Below, piece by piece: positions 27,164 through 37,100 of a DNA stretch of 53,884 bases. This DNA is from Acidobacteriaceae bacterium (GTDB lineage: Bacteria > Acidobacteriota > Terriglobia > Terriglobales > Acidobacteriaceae), in assembly GCA_903642265.1 (NCBI GenBank), contig CAHJWN010000020.1:1-53884 (forward strand), read 5' to 3'. How positions within the stretch are numbered: position 1 is the first letter of the stretch; every line of letters begins with the position of its first letter. A program made the translations under genes and the position numbers. The notes below the pieces were generated by a model that was given only the letters and a program-made list of their open reading frames with translations, was not told the origin of the DNA and ran no database searches.

Positions 27164-27934
27164 ATGATCTCCTGCCTCTCCCTTGCTCTGCTCTTCCAGG
27201 ACGACCCAACCACCGCCGTCGCGCCTGCTGCCACCGGTGGAAGCGCACTGATGGAGATGGTCCACAACTCCGGTCCAGTCGCCTTTGCCGTCCTCATCGT
27301 CCTGCTTGCAGCCAGCATCTTCTCCTGGGCGGTGATGCTTACCAAGTGGTCGAGCTTCCGCAAGGCCCAGGCGCAGAGCAAGAGCTTCCTCCGCGCCTTC
27401 CGCAACTCTGGCCGCCTCAGCGAGATCGCAGCCATCTCCGACCAGTTCAAGCCAAGCCCACTTGTTCCCGTCTTCACCGAGATCAATGACGAGTACCTTC
27501 GCCAGTCAGGCGGACGCGGCATGCCCCGTAACCCGCTCGCTCTCGAGCGCGCCGCCCAGATCGCCTCCAGCGAAGCCCTCACCAGCATGGAGACACGCAT
27601 GACGTGGCTCGCCACGATCGCCGCCGTCGCTCCGTTCATCGGCCTCCTCGGCACCGTCATGGGCATCATTGACGCTTTCCACGGCCTTGGAACGGCGGGT
27701 GCAGCCACGCTCCGCGCCGTAGCCCCCGGCATCTCTGAGGCCCTCATCACCACCGCCGCCGGCCTGGTCGTTGCAATTCCAGCTGTCGTCGGCTACAACC
27801 AGCTGACTGCCCGGCTGCGCGAGTTTGCCGCACGCATGGACGACTTCGGCCGCGAGTTCCTGAACCTCATCGAGAATGCCGCCATGATCACCAGCCAGCA
27901 GGCACCTGAAGAGCCCCGGCAGAGGACGCGCTAG
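27164..27934 (+). CDS. tolQ: TolQ-type proton-channel subunit of the Tol-Pal system
   Basis: TolQ and TolR form the inner-membrane proton-driven motor that energises TolA and Pal for outer-membrane constriction at division. The 256-aa protein has the expected three membrane segments: one after an Ala/Thr-rich N-terminus (VAFAVLIVLLAASIFSWAVML) and two near the end (TIAAVAPFIGLLGTVMGII and ITTAAGLVVAIPAVVGY), with the conserved TAP..GLLGTV block. The start is the ATG at 27164; the frame is open for 73 codons upstream but that part is not membrane-protein-like. tolR begins 2 nt after its stop. The alternative name ExbB is excluded by the tolA-tolB-pal context. Confidence 0.93.
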   Translation: MISCLSLALLFQDDPTTAVAPAATGGSALMEMVHNSGPVAFAVLIVLLAASIFSWAVMLTKWSSFRKAQAQSKSFLRAFRNSGRLSEIAAISDQFKPSPLVPVFTEINDEYLRQSGGRGMPRNPLALERAAQIASSEALTSMETRMTWLATIAAVAPFIGLLGTVMGIIDAFHGLGTAGAATLRAVAPGISEALITTAAGLVVAIPAVVGYNQLTARLREFAARMDDFGREFLNLIENAAMITSQQAPEEPRQRTR

Positions 27935-27936
27935 CC

Positions 27937-28350
27937 ATGGCCTTCACCTCCCGCAGCGGCGGTACAGCCCGCACCCAGACTGCCCTGGCCGAGATCAACA
28001 TCACCCCGCTCGTCGACGTGGTCCTCGTGCTGCTGCTCATCTTCATGCTTACGGCACCCGTTCTCCAATCGGGTGTCGAGGTAGCCATTCCGAAGACCCG
28101 CTCCGTCAACCAGCTCACCGAAGAGCGCCAGGTCATCACCATCGATAAGGAGCAGAACGTCTTTCTCCAGGACAAGCCGATCGCAGTCGACGATCTTGCC
28201 AGGCGCCTCAAGACCGGAGCGAACAAGATTGTCTACGTCCGCGCCGACGAGCGTGTCCCGTTTGGCGCCTTCGCCTCCGTCATGGATGCGGTGAAGCAGG
28301 CCGGGGTCACCAACATCAGCATTGTCACCCAGCCCCTGAACCAGAAGTAG
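27937..28350 (+). CDS. tolR: TolR-type motor subunit
   Basis: The 137-aa protein has one membrane segment with the essential aspartate, Asp27, in INITPLVDVVLVLLLIFML. A periplasmic domain of the ExbD/TolR type follows, ending AVKQAGVTNISIVTQP. It works with TolQ as the rotating or gating element of the proton motor. It starts 2 nt after tolQ and ends 9 nt before tolA, clear evidence of one transcript. Confidence 0.95.
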   Translation: MAFTSRSGGTARTQTALAEINITPLVDVVLVLLLIFMLTAPVLQSGVEVAIPKTRSVNQLTEERQVITIDKEQNVFLQDKPIAVDDLARRLKTGANKIVYVRADERVPFGAFASVMDAVKQAGVTNISIVTQPLNQK

Positions 28351-28359
28351 ATCTGAGCC

Positions 28360-29160
28360 ATGGCCACCCAGCAACTAACCCGCAGCCAGGCTCCTGCCGA
28401 GAACCTCGGCGGCAACTTCGCCGGTTCGCTGATCCTGCACGCCGCGGTCTTCGCCGCGGTCCTTGGGTACGGGTTTGTCTTCCACAGCAGCGGCCACTCC
28501 TGGGGTGACAGTTCCGCCCCGTCTTCCACCATCCAGGCGACGATGGTCAACTCCATCCCGCTGCCGCAGCGACAGCCCGTAAACGCCGACAACGTCCTTA
28601 CGTCCGAGCAGCCAAGCCCGGCGCCGCCCACGGCCAGGGAAAAGGTCGAGCCAGTCCCTGACCCAAAGGCTCTCGCCGTTCCCGACAAGCCGACGAAGCC
28701 GGTGAAGGTAGCCAACAAGCCTGTAGAAGCCACACCGCACCCGCAGCCAGTCAAACCTCAGCCTTTGAAGGCCCAGACCGGCGAAGCCCCTGGGGTCCGC
28801 ATCGCCATGTCCGCCACCCAGACCCGCGCCGGCACCATTAGCGTTGGCACCACGGACGCCGCCTTCGGTGCGCGCTATGCCTACTACGTCGCCCAGATAA
28901 AACAAAAAGTCGCATCGCAGTGGTACACCACCATGCTTGATCCTTCGGCCAGGGGCCACCGCGTATACATCATTTTCCAGGTGGGCCGTGACGGCAGCCC
29001 GTCCGAGATCAGGATCCAGCAGCCCAGTGGCGACAGCACACTCGATCAAACTGCCCTTCGCGCCGTTCAGCACATCGACACCTTTGGTCCGTTGCCCGAT
29101 GGTTACAGCGGCAATTACATCAACGTCGTGTACTACTTCGATCCGCCGGCGAACCCATAA
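28360..29160 (+). CDS. tolA: TolA/TonB-like energy-transducing protein
   Basis: The 266-aa protein has a single membrane anchor (about residues 22-43: GSLILHAAVFAAVLGYGFVF), a Pro/Lys/Val-rich spacer (about 75-150) and a C-terminal TonB-type domain (about 160-266: YAYYVAQIKQKVASQWYTTM...GHRVYIIFQVGRDGSPSEIRI). Position between tolR and tolB makes it the TolA of this system, although the spacer is Pro-rich as in TonB rather than the long helical TolA domain of enterobacteria. It transmits the TolQR force to Pal and TolB. Confidence 0.88.
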   Translation: MATQQLTRSQAPAENLGGNFAGSLILHAAVFAAVLGYGFVFHSSGHSWGDSSAPSSTIQATMVNSIPLPQRQPVNADNVLTSEQPSPAPPTAREKVEPVPDPKALAVPDKPTKPVKVANKPVEATPHPQPVKPQPLKAQTGEAPGVRIAMSATQTRAGTISVGTTDAAFGARYAYYVAQIKQKVASQWYTTMLDPSARGHRVYIIFQVGRDGSPSEIRIQQPSGDSTLDQTALRAVQHIDTFGPLPDGYSGNYINVVYYFDPPANP

Positions 29161-29212
29161 AGTCACGCATGGCAGCCCACCTTCGCCGCATCGCGTCTAC
29201 CATAGAGACAGA

Positions 29213-30574
29213 ATGCATAGCCTGACCAGCAAACTCCTACGCACCTCCCTTCCTGGCCTCTTCCTTCTAGCCACTCTTTCCGCGCCTCTCCGCGCAGGCG
29301 CCCAGGACAATGTCTTCACCGGGACCAACACGGGCGCTGATCGCATCCGGATTGCCGTTTCAGATTTCAAGACAGGCTCTGCCGATCCGAATACCACACC
29401 GCTGAAGCACACCTTCGACGCAACGCTTTACGCTGACCTGGCCAGCGCTGGCATCTTTGACCTCGTTTCGAAGAGCCTCATCCCGCAGACTACCCCCGGC
29501 ACACCATCCGAGATCAGCATCCAGCAATGGTCTATTGCTCCGGCGTCCGCCGCGATGGTCGCGTTCGGCAATCTTTCCGTGCAGGGCGATCGACTCGTCA
29601 CCAATGGCTTCCTCTTCGACGCAAATAATCAGCAGTATCCGCAGGTGCTCGCCAAGCAGTACAGCGACACTGCGAACGAAGACTCAGCTCGCCAGGAAGC
29701 CCACAAGTTCGCCGATGAGATCATCTTCCGTCTCGGTGGCGGTATAGCAGGGATCGCAGAGACGAAGATCTACTTCGTTCATGCTGCGGGTGGTAACAAG
29801 GAAGTTTGGGAGATGGACTACGATGGCGCAAATCAGCACGCCATTACTCATCTGGGTGCGATCTCGCTTTCGCCGCGCGTGTCGCCGGACAACTCCCGGC
29901 TAGCGTTTTCGTCACTCGGCCGCGACGGATTCCAAATTCGTGTGTATTCGCTTTTGTTGAACCGGATGGTCAACTTTTCTGCAGCCGGTGGCACAAACCT
30001 CTCACCCGCCTGGTCGCCAGACGGTCGCAATATTGCTTATTCTTCGTCGCGGTCTGGCGATCCCGAGATATGGATCACTGACATCAACGGCTCGCTGGCG
30101 CGGCGTGTCACCAGCTTCAAGGGTCCCGATGTCTCACCGGTCTTCAATCCCAAGACTGGTTCGCAGATAGCTTGGATCAGCGGCCGTACTGGCCTTCCGC
30201 AGCTTTACATCATGGATACGGACGGGTCCGGGGTACAGCGCATGACTGACGGCGGCTATGCCACCTCACCATCATGGTCGCCGAATGGTCAATTCCTCGC
30301 GTTTGCATGGAATCGCAAGTATGGTCCGGGTGCTCCTGGCGGACAGGACATCTACGTGATGGAGGTGGCCAGCAAGCGCTGGATCCAACTGACGCATGAT
30401 GGCGGCCGCTGCGATTTTCCATCGTGGTCGCCCGATGGCCGCCACATCGTCTATGCAAATACGTCGGACGGCCGAGACGAACACATGAAGATCTGGACCA
30501 TGCTGGCAGATGGCACTCAGAAGCATGCGCTTTCCGCTACAGGTGGAGACATGCCAAACTGGAGTTGGAAGTAG
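29213..30574 (+). CDS. tolB: Periplasmic beta-propeller protein TolB
   Basis: The 453-aa protein has a signal peptide (residues 1-28, ending LRAGAQDN), an N-terminal alpha/beta domain (about 40-165) and a six-bladed WD40-like propeller with repeats such as SPRVSPDNSRLAFSS, SPAWSPDGRNIAYSS, SPSWSPNGQFLAFAW and FPSWSPDGRHIVYAN. TolB binds Pal and the outer-membrane porins and regulates Pal mobility. The start is the ATG at 29213; the frame is open upstream through the tolA end. It is followed by pal after 107 nt. Confidence 0.96.
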   Translation: MHSLTSKLLRTSLPGLFLLATLSAPLRAGAQDNVFTGTNTGADRIRIAVSDFKTGSADPNTTPLKHTFDATLYADLASAGIFDLVSKSLIPQTTPGTPSEISIQQWSIAPASAAMVAFGNLSVQGDRLVTNGFLFDANNQQYPQVLAKQYSDTANEDSARQEAHKFADEIIFRLGGGIAGIAETKIYFVHAAGGNKEVWEMDYDGANQHAITHLGAISLSPRVSPDNSRLAFSSLGRDGFQIRVYSLLLNRMVNFSAAGGTNLSPAWSPDGRNIAYSSSRSGDPEIWITDINGSLARRVTSFKGPDVSPVFNPKTGSQIAWISGRTGLPQLYIMDTDGSGVQRMTDGGYATSPSWSPNGQFLAFAWNRKYGPGAPGGQDIYVMEVASKRWIQLTHDGGRCDFPSWSPDGRHIVYANTSDGRDEHMKIWTMLADGTQKHALSATGGDMPNWSWK

Positions 30575-30681
30575 TATCTTTGTGGCCTGTATCTACCCAG
30601 TTTTCGCAGGATTTAGAGAATCAACCGATGGCGTGCCGTGCACATTGCACCTTACCTCACCAGACCGTTCCGGAGGAACTG

Positions 30682-31461
30682 ATGAACTTGTACTCGACTA
30701 GATTTCACAAGCTCTCGATCATCGCAGCTGCGGTGGTCACCCTTTCGCTTGCAACTGGCTGCCATAAAAAGCAGGGTCCTGACCCGAACAGCATGGGTCC
30801 GGCTACGGCTCCCTCTTCCAACTCGGTAGCACCTACGGCCACGCTCACCGCCGATCCAGTCGCCATTGATCTGGGATCATCGGTTGTTTTGAACTGGCGT
30901 ACGCAGAACGCAAACGTCGTGACAATCGACGGAATCGGCCAGGTGAACGCGAACGGCACGCAGACAGTCTCGCCTGCGAACTCGACTAACTTCCACTTGA
31001 TCGCCAAAGGCGATGGCGGCACCGTAGAAGCCAACGTTCGCGTCACCGTAAACGTGCCCGTTGCACCTACTCCTCCGGTGGCCGATGCCTCTGCGAGCGG
31101 AGACATGGGCTCGGATGCAGCATTTCACCAGTATGTGCCAGATGTTTACTTCGACTACGACAGCTATGAACTCCGTCCCGATGCCACTGCAGGCGTTTCG
31201 AACGCAGCCACCTACCTGACATCGCATCCTGCGATCAAGGTTGTCATTGGTGGCTACTGCGACGACCGCGGTTCGGCAGAGTACAACGTCGCACTCGGCG
31301 AAAACCGTGCCAACTCCGCAAAGAGCGCGCTGGTAAGCGCCGGCATCCCGGCCAGCCGCATTCGGGTCGTCAGCTATGGCAAGGAGAAGCAGTTCTGCAC
31401 CGAGGAGAGCGAATCCTGCTGGCAGGAGAATCGCCGCGCTCAGTTCTCCATCGACCGCTAA
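30682..31461 (+). CDS. pal: Peptidoglycan-associated lipoprotein Pal with an extra Ig-like domain
   Basis: The 259-aa lipoprotein has a lipobox ending LATGC (Cys27), a Ser/Thr/Pro linker, a bacterial Ig-like domain at about 52-124 (ATLTADPVAIDLGSSVVLNW...VEANVRVTVNV) and an OmpA-type peptidoglycan-binding domain at about 152-259. The latter includes VYFDYDSYELRPDA and GYCDDRGSAEYNVALGENRA, where the aspartate and arginine that bind diaminopimelate are present. E. coli Pal lacks the Ig-like insert. The start is the ATG at 30682, four bases after GGAGG. It anchors the outer membrane to peptidoglycan under TolA/TolB control. Confidence 0.93.
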   Translation: MNLYSTRFHKLSIIAAAVVTLSLATGCHKKQGPDPNSMGPATAPSSNSVAPTATLTADPVAIDLGSSVVLNWRTQNANVVTIDGIGQVNANGTQTVSPANSTNFHLIAKGDGGTVEANVRVTVNVPVAPTPPVADASASGDMGSDAAFHQYVPDVYFDYDSYELRPDATAGVSNAATYLTSHPAIKVVIGGYCDDRGSAEYNVALGENRANSAKSALVSAGIPASRIRVVSYGKEKQFCTEESESCWQENRRAQFSIDR

Positions 31462-31488
31462 CCACTACCCAACCGCTCCCGAGAGCAC

Positions 31489-31534
31489 CCCGGATGCTCA
31501 GTACACCGCATCCGGGAGGAAGCCTGACTCCTCC
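31489..31534 (+). promoter_or_regulatory. Two mutually exclusive hairpins over the cpoB ribosome-binding site
   Basis: Hairpin 1 pairs CCCGGATGC (31489-31497) with GCATCCGGG (31508-31516). Its 3' arm runs into the GGGAGG Shine-Dalgarno (31514-31519). Hairpin 2 pairs GGAGG (31515-31519) with CCTCC (31530-31534), just before the ATG at 31535. The two share bases 31515-31516 and cannot fully form together, and both occlude part of the ribosome-binding site. This could tune CpoB level relative to Pal; no ligand or trigger is suggested by the sequence. Confidence 0.4.
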
Positions 31535-32497
31535 ATGAAGATGACTCTGCGTCTCGCTACAGCTGTTCTCGTACTTGTATTTTCTGCGTCTCCGGCTTTT
31601 GCAGTAAGCAAGGAGATGGTGCAGCTCCAGACGCAGGTCCAAGAGCTGCAGGATGCCATCGCACGCCTCCAGCAATCGAATGATGAGCGCATGGGCGTCA
31701 TGAAGGACCTGGTCCAGCAGACCGCCGACTCGGTCAACAAGATGTCAGTTGTCGTCAGTACGCTCGAGAGGCAGATGGGTGCCACGCAGGAAGCGCAGAA
31801 CGCGAAGCTCGATCAGGTTTCAGGTCAGATCCAGTCGCTGAACGATTCGCTGGATGAATTGAAGACTCGCCTCGCCAGTATCGATAAATCAATAGCAGGT
31901 ATCCAGAACCAGCAGCAATCGATCAACGCAAACATGCAGAGCGCGGCGCCTGTGGGCAATACCTCGCCCCAGGCAGCTCCGCAAGCTGCGCCGTCAACCG
32001 CTGATAATCCTGCGCCCCTCGGCGACGCGCCGCCGGCACCCGTAACTCGTAATAAACCTTCTGCCGCAGTTCAATCCTCTGACAGCAGTGCAGGTACGGC
32101 ACCCCCGGCAGCTGATCTTTACAAGACGGCTCTGGGTGATTACATGGGCGCCCGCTACGCGCTCGCGACGGCGGAGTTTGGCGATGTCCTCAAGTTTTAC
32201 CCGGATGACACGCTCTCAGGCAACTCCCTCTACTACCTGGGTGAGATCGACTACCGCGCCGCAAAGTATGCTTCGGCATCGAAGAGCTACGATAAGCTCT
32301 TCGCGCAGTTCCCTGCCAGTCCGAAGGTGCCCGCCGCGCACCTTCATAAGGGTGAGGCATTGATCGCTCTGAAGCAAAACGAAACAGGCGTGCGCGAACT
32401 TCGGGGCCTCATCCAACGCTTCCCTAACTCTCCAGAAGCCATGCAGGCTCGCAGTAAATTAAGTGGCATGGGTGTTCCGGTAAAGCCCCGTCAGTAG
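31535..32497 (+). CDS. cpoB: CpoB (YbgF) Tol-Pal cell-division coordinator
   Basis: CpoB is a periplasmic protein that couples peptidoglycan synthesis to Tol-driven outer-membrane constriction. The 320-aa product has a signal peptide (1-23, ending SPAFA), a coiled coil of about 100 residues (MVQLQTQVQELQDAIARLQQ onward), an Ala/Pro-rich linker and a C-terminal TPR domain (about 200-320: LYKTALGDYMGARYALATAEFGDVL, then YLGEIDYRAAKYASASKSYDKLF). This is the standard CpoB order and it is the last gene of the cluster. Its stop abuts the stop of the convergent gene with no spacer, so no terminator lies between. Confidence 0.92.
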   Translation: MKMTLRLATAVLVLVFSASPAFAVSKEMVQLQTQVQELQDAIARLQQSNDERMGVMKDLVQQTADSVNKMSVVVSTLERQMGATQEAQNAKLDQVSGQIQSLNDSLDELKTRLASIDKSIAGIQNQQQSINANMQSAAPVGNTSPQAAPQAAPSTADNPAPLGDAPPAPVTRNKPSAAVQSSDSSAGTAPPAADLYKTALGDYMGARYALATAEFGDVLKFYPDDTLSGNSLYYLGEIDYRAAKYASASKSYDKLFAQFPASPKVPAAHLHKGEALIALKQNETGVRELRGLIQRFPNSPEAMQARSKLSGMGVPVKPRQ

Positions 32498-33550
32498 TCA
32501 GTTTCTGGTCCCCGCCATCAGTCGTTCGACCTCTTCACGCTCGTCACCTGTAAGGGGCAGAGTCGGCAGCCGAGGTCTCCCGCCAAAGTAGCCATTGAGA
32601 TCACAGCCATACTTGATCCCAGCTACTTCGAGTTCTTCCTCGACACGCAATGCTGCAACCCGCACCCGTTCCTGCTTCTCGGCGGCCAGTGCTGGATCGC
32701 CATCCTTCCATGCTGCAAGCACCTCGTAGCAAGCTTGAGGAGCAGCAGCAGCCAACGCCGGTACCGCACCCACTGCGCCTGCAAGCAGCAAGTCGAGCAT
32801 CCCAGCCGTTCGCCCCGACAGCACCTGGAACCCAACCGACTTCGTCCTTGTCTTTAGTACGGGCTTCGACGCTGTAGCGACCGATAAAGCGGCCCCTCCA
32901 CTTGACAGGATCTGGGCAGACATCAAGCCACTGGCTGCGGGTGCGCTCTCAGCAATCATTCGACCTGTAACCGCAGCAAACACCGGCGTCACTATGACCT
33001 GCCGCCGCAATGTTGAAGTTCCGTCCAAAATGTCAGTGATGCGCACTCCATGGGCACTCGCGTCCACAATGCCAATCACATTGGGATGGCTTGCTAGTTC
33101 CCTCACGGCTTCGACCGAAACTTGATCTGCAGCAGTAGATCCGCTATCCAGAATGACCGGCAACTCTGCGGAGTCGGCCACAGTCCTGAAGAAGCTCAGC
33201 ACCTCCTTCGCACGTCCACCATGGAGGAGCGTAGGCATTGGCACCAACACTGCATCGAATTCGACCTTGGATGCGTATGCAATCAACTCGATCGTTCCGA
33301 TGACTGAGTCGCGTCGCACGCCAGCAATAAGCACCTTCTCCGCAGTCGCATTCGCAGCCACGACTCGGAACACCTCCCTTGTCTCCGCGTCCGACAGCAG
33401 ACTGGGCTGGCCACTCTTCGCAAGTGCCACCAATCCCGACGCAGGCGTCTTCGAATAGCGACGAACATTATCCTCGAGTTTTTTCAGGTTCAAACGACCA
33501 TCCGGAAGAAAAGGCGTCGTCAAGGGTAGGTGCATTCCATCGAGCAGCAT
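32498..33550 (-). CDS. DapA-family (class I aldolase fold) protein lacking the Schiff-base lysine
   Basis: The 350-aa protein shows the (beta/alpha)8 fold of the dihydrodipicolinate synthase/N-acetylneuraminate lyase family (MHLPLTTPFLPDGRLNLKKLEDNV, GLVALAKSG, LSDAETREVF). Key catalytic positions are changed. Where the family has GIKEAS, this protein has GIVDAS, so Val162 replaces the Schiff-base lysine. The GTTGE motif reads KSGQP, and the YNxP tyrosine region reads LDSGS. It is therefore unlikely to be a true DapA, and a non-aldolase role or an altered mechanism is possible. It is convergent with cpoB and divergent from a small membrane protein gene. Confidence 0.75.
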   Translation of the reverse strand: MLLDGMHLPLTTPFLPDGRLNLKKLEDNVRRYSKTPASGLVALAKSGQPSLLSDAETREVFRVVAANATAEKVLIAGVRRDSVIGTIELIAYASKVEFDAVLVPMPTLLHGGRAKEVLSFFRTVADSAELPVILDSGSTAADQVSVEAVRELASHPNVIGIVDASAHGVRITDILDGTSTLRRQVIVTPVFAAVTGRMIAESAPAASGLMSAQILSSGGAALSVATASKPVLKTRTKSVGFQVLSGRTAGMLDLLLAGAVGAVPALAAAAPQACYEVLAAWKDGDPALAAEKQERVRVAALRVEEELEVAGIKYGCDLNGYFGGRPRLPTLPLTGDEREEVERLMAGTRN

Positions 33551-33688
33551 TTATTCATTCTATGAGCCGTTACGCCGCTTAAGTCACCCGAACGGGTGAC
33601 TGCGTGAAGTAGTTTGGCCATGCGAACCTACAGAACAGGAAGTAAAGTCGTACCGCTCCAACCCGAAAGACACTGAAGGTGTAGCACT

Positions 33689-34165
33689 ATGGACAATGTC
33701 GATCTCTCCCAGAATAAGACGCTCGCCGACCTCAGCCGCGAGGCACTCTGGTTCAGCGTCCACACACTTGCGGCAGTCATTGTCCTCGCCGCAGTTATCG
33801 GCAGCATAGCGCTCATACATCCCGACCCCGATTCGCTACAACCAAAACTTATCGGCACTTTGCTTGCCTTGCTTGTGCCGATGGCGGTTGGCTTTGTCAT
33901 TGCTCGCAAGCAGCAGAATGACATCGCAGGCTATGTATGGATCTCAGGGCTACTGCTCTTCTCTGTCGTCTGCGTCTACGTTCTGGATCTACCTACAGGA
34001 AACGGTCTTTGCGAAAAGTGCGGTGCTATCGACAAGCTTTGGCGCACCTTCTTCGACATAACCCACGGCAGCGGTCTCATTAGCGGAGATGGTCTACTTG
34101 TTGGCACATGGATTCCACTCTCAATGATCGGCTATGCCATTGGCGCACGCTACGCTATCGACTAG
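33689..34165 (+). CDS. Four-helix membrane protein of unknown function
   Basis: I do not recognise this 158-aa protein. It has four hydrophobic segments (about 22-42, 54-70, 80-97 and 140-156), and between the third and fourth lies a hydrophilic loop with a CEKC cysteine pair (GLCEKCGAIDKLW). The pair could bind a metal or form a disulfide. It stands alone; carB converges with it 3 nt after its stop. The start ATG at 33689 follows a weak signal. Inner-membrane location is likely. Confidence 0.7.
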   Translation: MDNVDLSQNKTLADLSREALWFSVHTLAAVIVLAAVIGSIALIHPDPDSLQPKLIGTLLALLVPMAVGFVIARKQQNDIAGYVWISGLLLFSVVCVYVLDLPTGNGLCEKCGAIDKLWRTFFDITHGSGLISGDGLLVGTWIPLSMIGYAIGARYAID

Positions 34166-34168
34166 CGC

Positions 34169-37100
34169 TTAGTCTCCTGCAACAGCCTGCAATCGTTCCG
34201 CGTGTAGAGCCTGCAGCGCCATCACTTTCACGCTGCCTTTCTGTAATGCTGCGATGCCCTCGGCAGCCGCCCTTGCAGCAGCGAGAGTCGTGATGGTCGG
34301 GATCCTTGCCAATACTGCCGCCCGTCGAATCGCTTTTTCGTCGAAGAGCGTATCCTGCCCGCGCGGTGTATTGATGATGAGATGAATGCGGTCGCTCTTG
34401 ATCAGGTCGACTACATTGGGACGACCTTCCTTCACCTTGTAAACGCGTTCTGGCTGCAGCCCTGCAGTCTCGAGCACCTCTGCTGTTCCATGTGTCGCAA
34501 CCAGATGAAAACCAAGATTGGTGAAGTCTTTTGCCAGGGCGACGAGACCACTTTTGTCATGATCGTTCACACTCAGGAAGATCGTGCCTTGAAGGGGAAG
34601 CACCTGGCCTGCGGCGATCTGCGCTTTGGCGAAGGCCTCACCGAAGTTGTTCGACACACCCATCACCTCGCCCGTTGACTTCATCTCCGGTCCAAGCACA
34701 GTATCGACGCCCGGGAACTTACCCCATGGAAACACCGGCGACTTCACAAAGAAATAGGCTCCTGTATCGAGGTCCTTACCCGAGGCGACCTGCTCGGGAA
34801 GCAGGTGTTTCAGCTTCTGTCCGACCATAAGGCGAGATGCGATCTTCGCCAGCGGGATCCCCGTTGCCTTGGAAACATAGGGCACCGTTCGCGAAGCTCT
34901 TGGATTCACTTCAATCACAAATACCTTGCCCCGTTGGATCGCAAACTGGATGTTTACCAGGCCAATCACGTTTAGAGCTTTCGCGAGCTTGCGGGTGTAG
35001 ACACGAATTACTTCCATGACATCACTGCTGAGGTCGACTGCGGGCAGCACACATGACGAATCCCCCGAGTGGATCCCCGCTTCTTCGATGTGCTGCATGA
35101 TGCCCGCGATCAGCACATCATCGCCATCGCACAGCGCATCGACATCGCACTCAATGGCATCTTCTAGAAAGTGGTCGATCAACACCGGCCGCTCCTGTGA
35201 ATACTCGATTGCCGTGCTCATGTAACGGACGATCTCGTCGTCGTCATACGCGATTACCATAGCCCGCCCACCGAGCACGTAAGAAGGCCGCACTAGCACT
35301 GGGTACCCGACGCGGTTTGCCCCTGCAATTGCCTCCGGAACGCTTGTCGCCAGCACGCCTTGTGGCTGTGGGATCTCCAGCTGTTCGATCAATTTCCCGA
35401 AGCGCTTGCGGTCCTCTGCAAGATCGATCGACTCAGGAGAAGTTCCGATGATCGGCACACCCGCCTTCTTCAGCGGCAGCGAAAGATTAAGTGGAGTCTG
35501 CCCCCCAAACTGCACAATCATCCCAATCTCTGCACCTGAAGATGCTTCATGCTCATATACCGCGAGCACGTCTTCGAGCGTCAGCGGCTCAAAGTACAAC
35601 CGGTCGCTGGTGTCATAGTCGGTAGATACTGTTTCAGGATTGCAGTTGACCATGATTGTCTCGTAGCCGTCTTCACGCAATGCGAAGGCTGCATGGCAAC
35701 AGCAGTAATCGAACTCAATCCCCTGCCCGATCCGGTTCGGCCCGCTTCCAAGAATCATGATCTTCTTGCGTGAGGTTGGTGGGGCTTCGTCTTCTTCGTC
35801 ATAGCAGCTGTAGAGATATGGCGTGAAGCTTTCGAACTCAGCAGCGCATGTATCGACCAGCTTGAAGACCGGCATAACGCCAAGCTTCTTCCGCAGCGCG
35901 CGGACCTCTGCCGTACCTTCAGCACCAGTCAGGCCCCAGCTGGCAGCGAGCCGTTCGTCAGAGATTCCCATACGCTTCGCAACCCGCAGCTCTTGCGCCG
36001 TCACCTCGCCCATCGGCTTCTCACCAGCGGCTTTAATCTCATCGGTAATCTGCTTCATCTGGTGGAGAAACCAAGGATCCATTGAGGTCATCCGCGCAAC
36101 TTCCCGCACGCTCATGCCACGTTCAAACGCATACCGGACATATGAGAGCCGATCCGGGTGCGGAGTCACCAGGCGCTGCGTCAATCTGCGGGGCTCAATA
36201 TCGTCGGCTGTGGCCTTCTTGCCGGTCTCAAGCGAGCGCACGGCTTTCATCATCGCTTCCTTAAAGGTGCGCCCGATCGCCATCACTTCACCGACCGATT
36301 TCATCTGCGGGCCCAGACCTTCATCGGCGCCTGGGAACTTCTCAAACTGCCACTTTGGGATCTTTACAACCACGTAATCAATGGTTGGCTCAAAGCAGGC
36401 CGGCGTGGCCTTGGTGATGTCGTTTTGAAGCTCGTCCAACGTATACCCTACCGCTAGTCGCGCTGCTATCTTTGCGATCGGGAAGCCCGTTGCTTTGCTC
36501 GCCAGCGCCGACGATCGCGACACCCGCGGATTCATCTCAATGACAGTCATTCGACCATTCGCAGGATTTACCGCGAACTGCACATTGCTTCCCCCCGTCT
36601 CGACGCCAATCTCACGGATGCAGGCAATCGCCGCATCACGCATCCTCTGGTATTCGCGGTCAGTCAACGTCTGCGCAGGAGCTACCGTGATCGAATCACC
36701 CGTGTGCACGCCCATTGGATCGAAGTTCTCAATTGAGCAAATGATGATGACGTTGTCCTTCAGGTCACGCACCACCTCGAGTTCATATTCCTTCCATCCA
36801 AGAACGCTTTCCTCAATCAGACACTCGCTTACAGGAGAAAGGTCGATGCCGCGTGACAGAATCTCCGTCATTTCCTCGCGATTGTAGGCAATGCCGCCGC
36901 CGGAACCGCCAAGGGTGAAACTCGGGCGAATCACGACTGGAAAGCCAATCTTGGCTGCGAATTCAAGGCCGGCGCTTACTGTCCGCACCAGCGCAGATCG
37001 TGGCATGTCGAGCCCGATCTTGGTCATCGCATCCTTGAAGAGCAGGCGATCTTCGGCCTTTTTGATCGCCTCCAGCTTGGCGCCGATCAGTTCAACGCCA

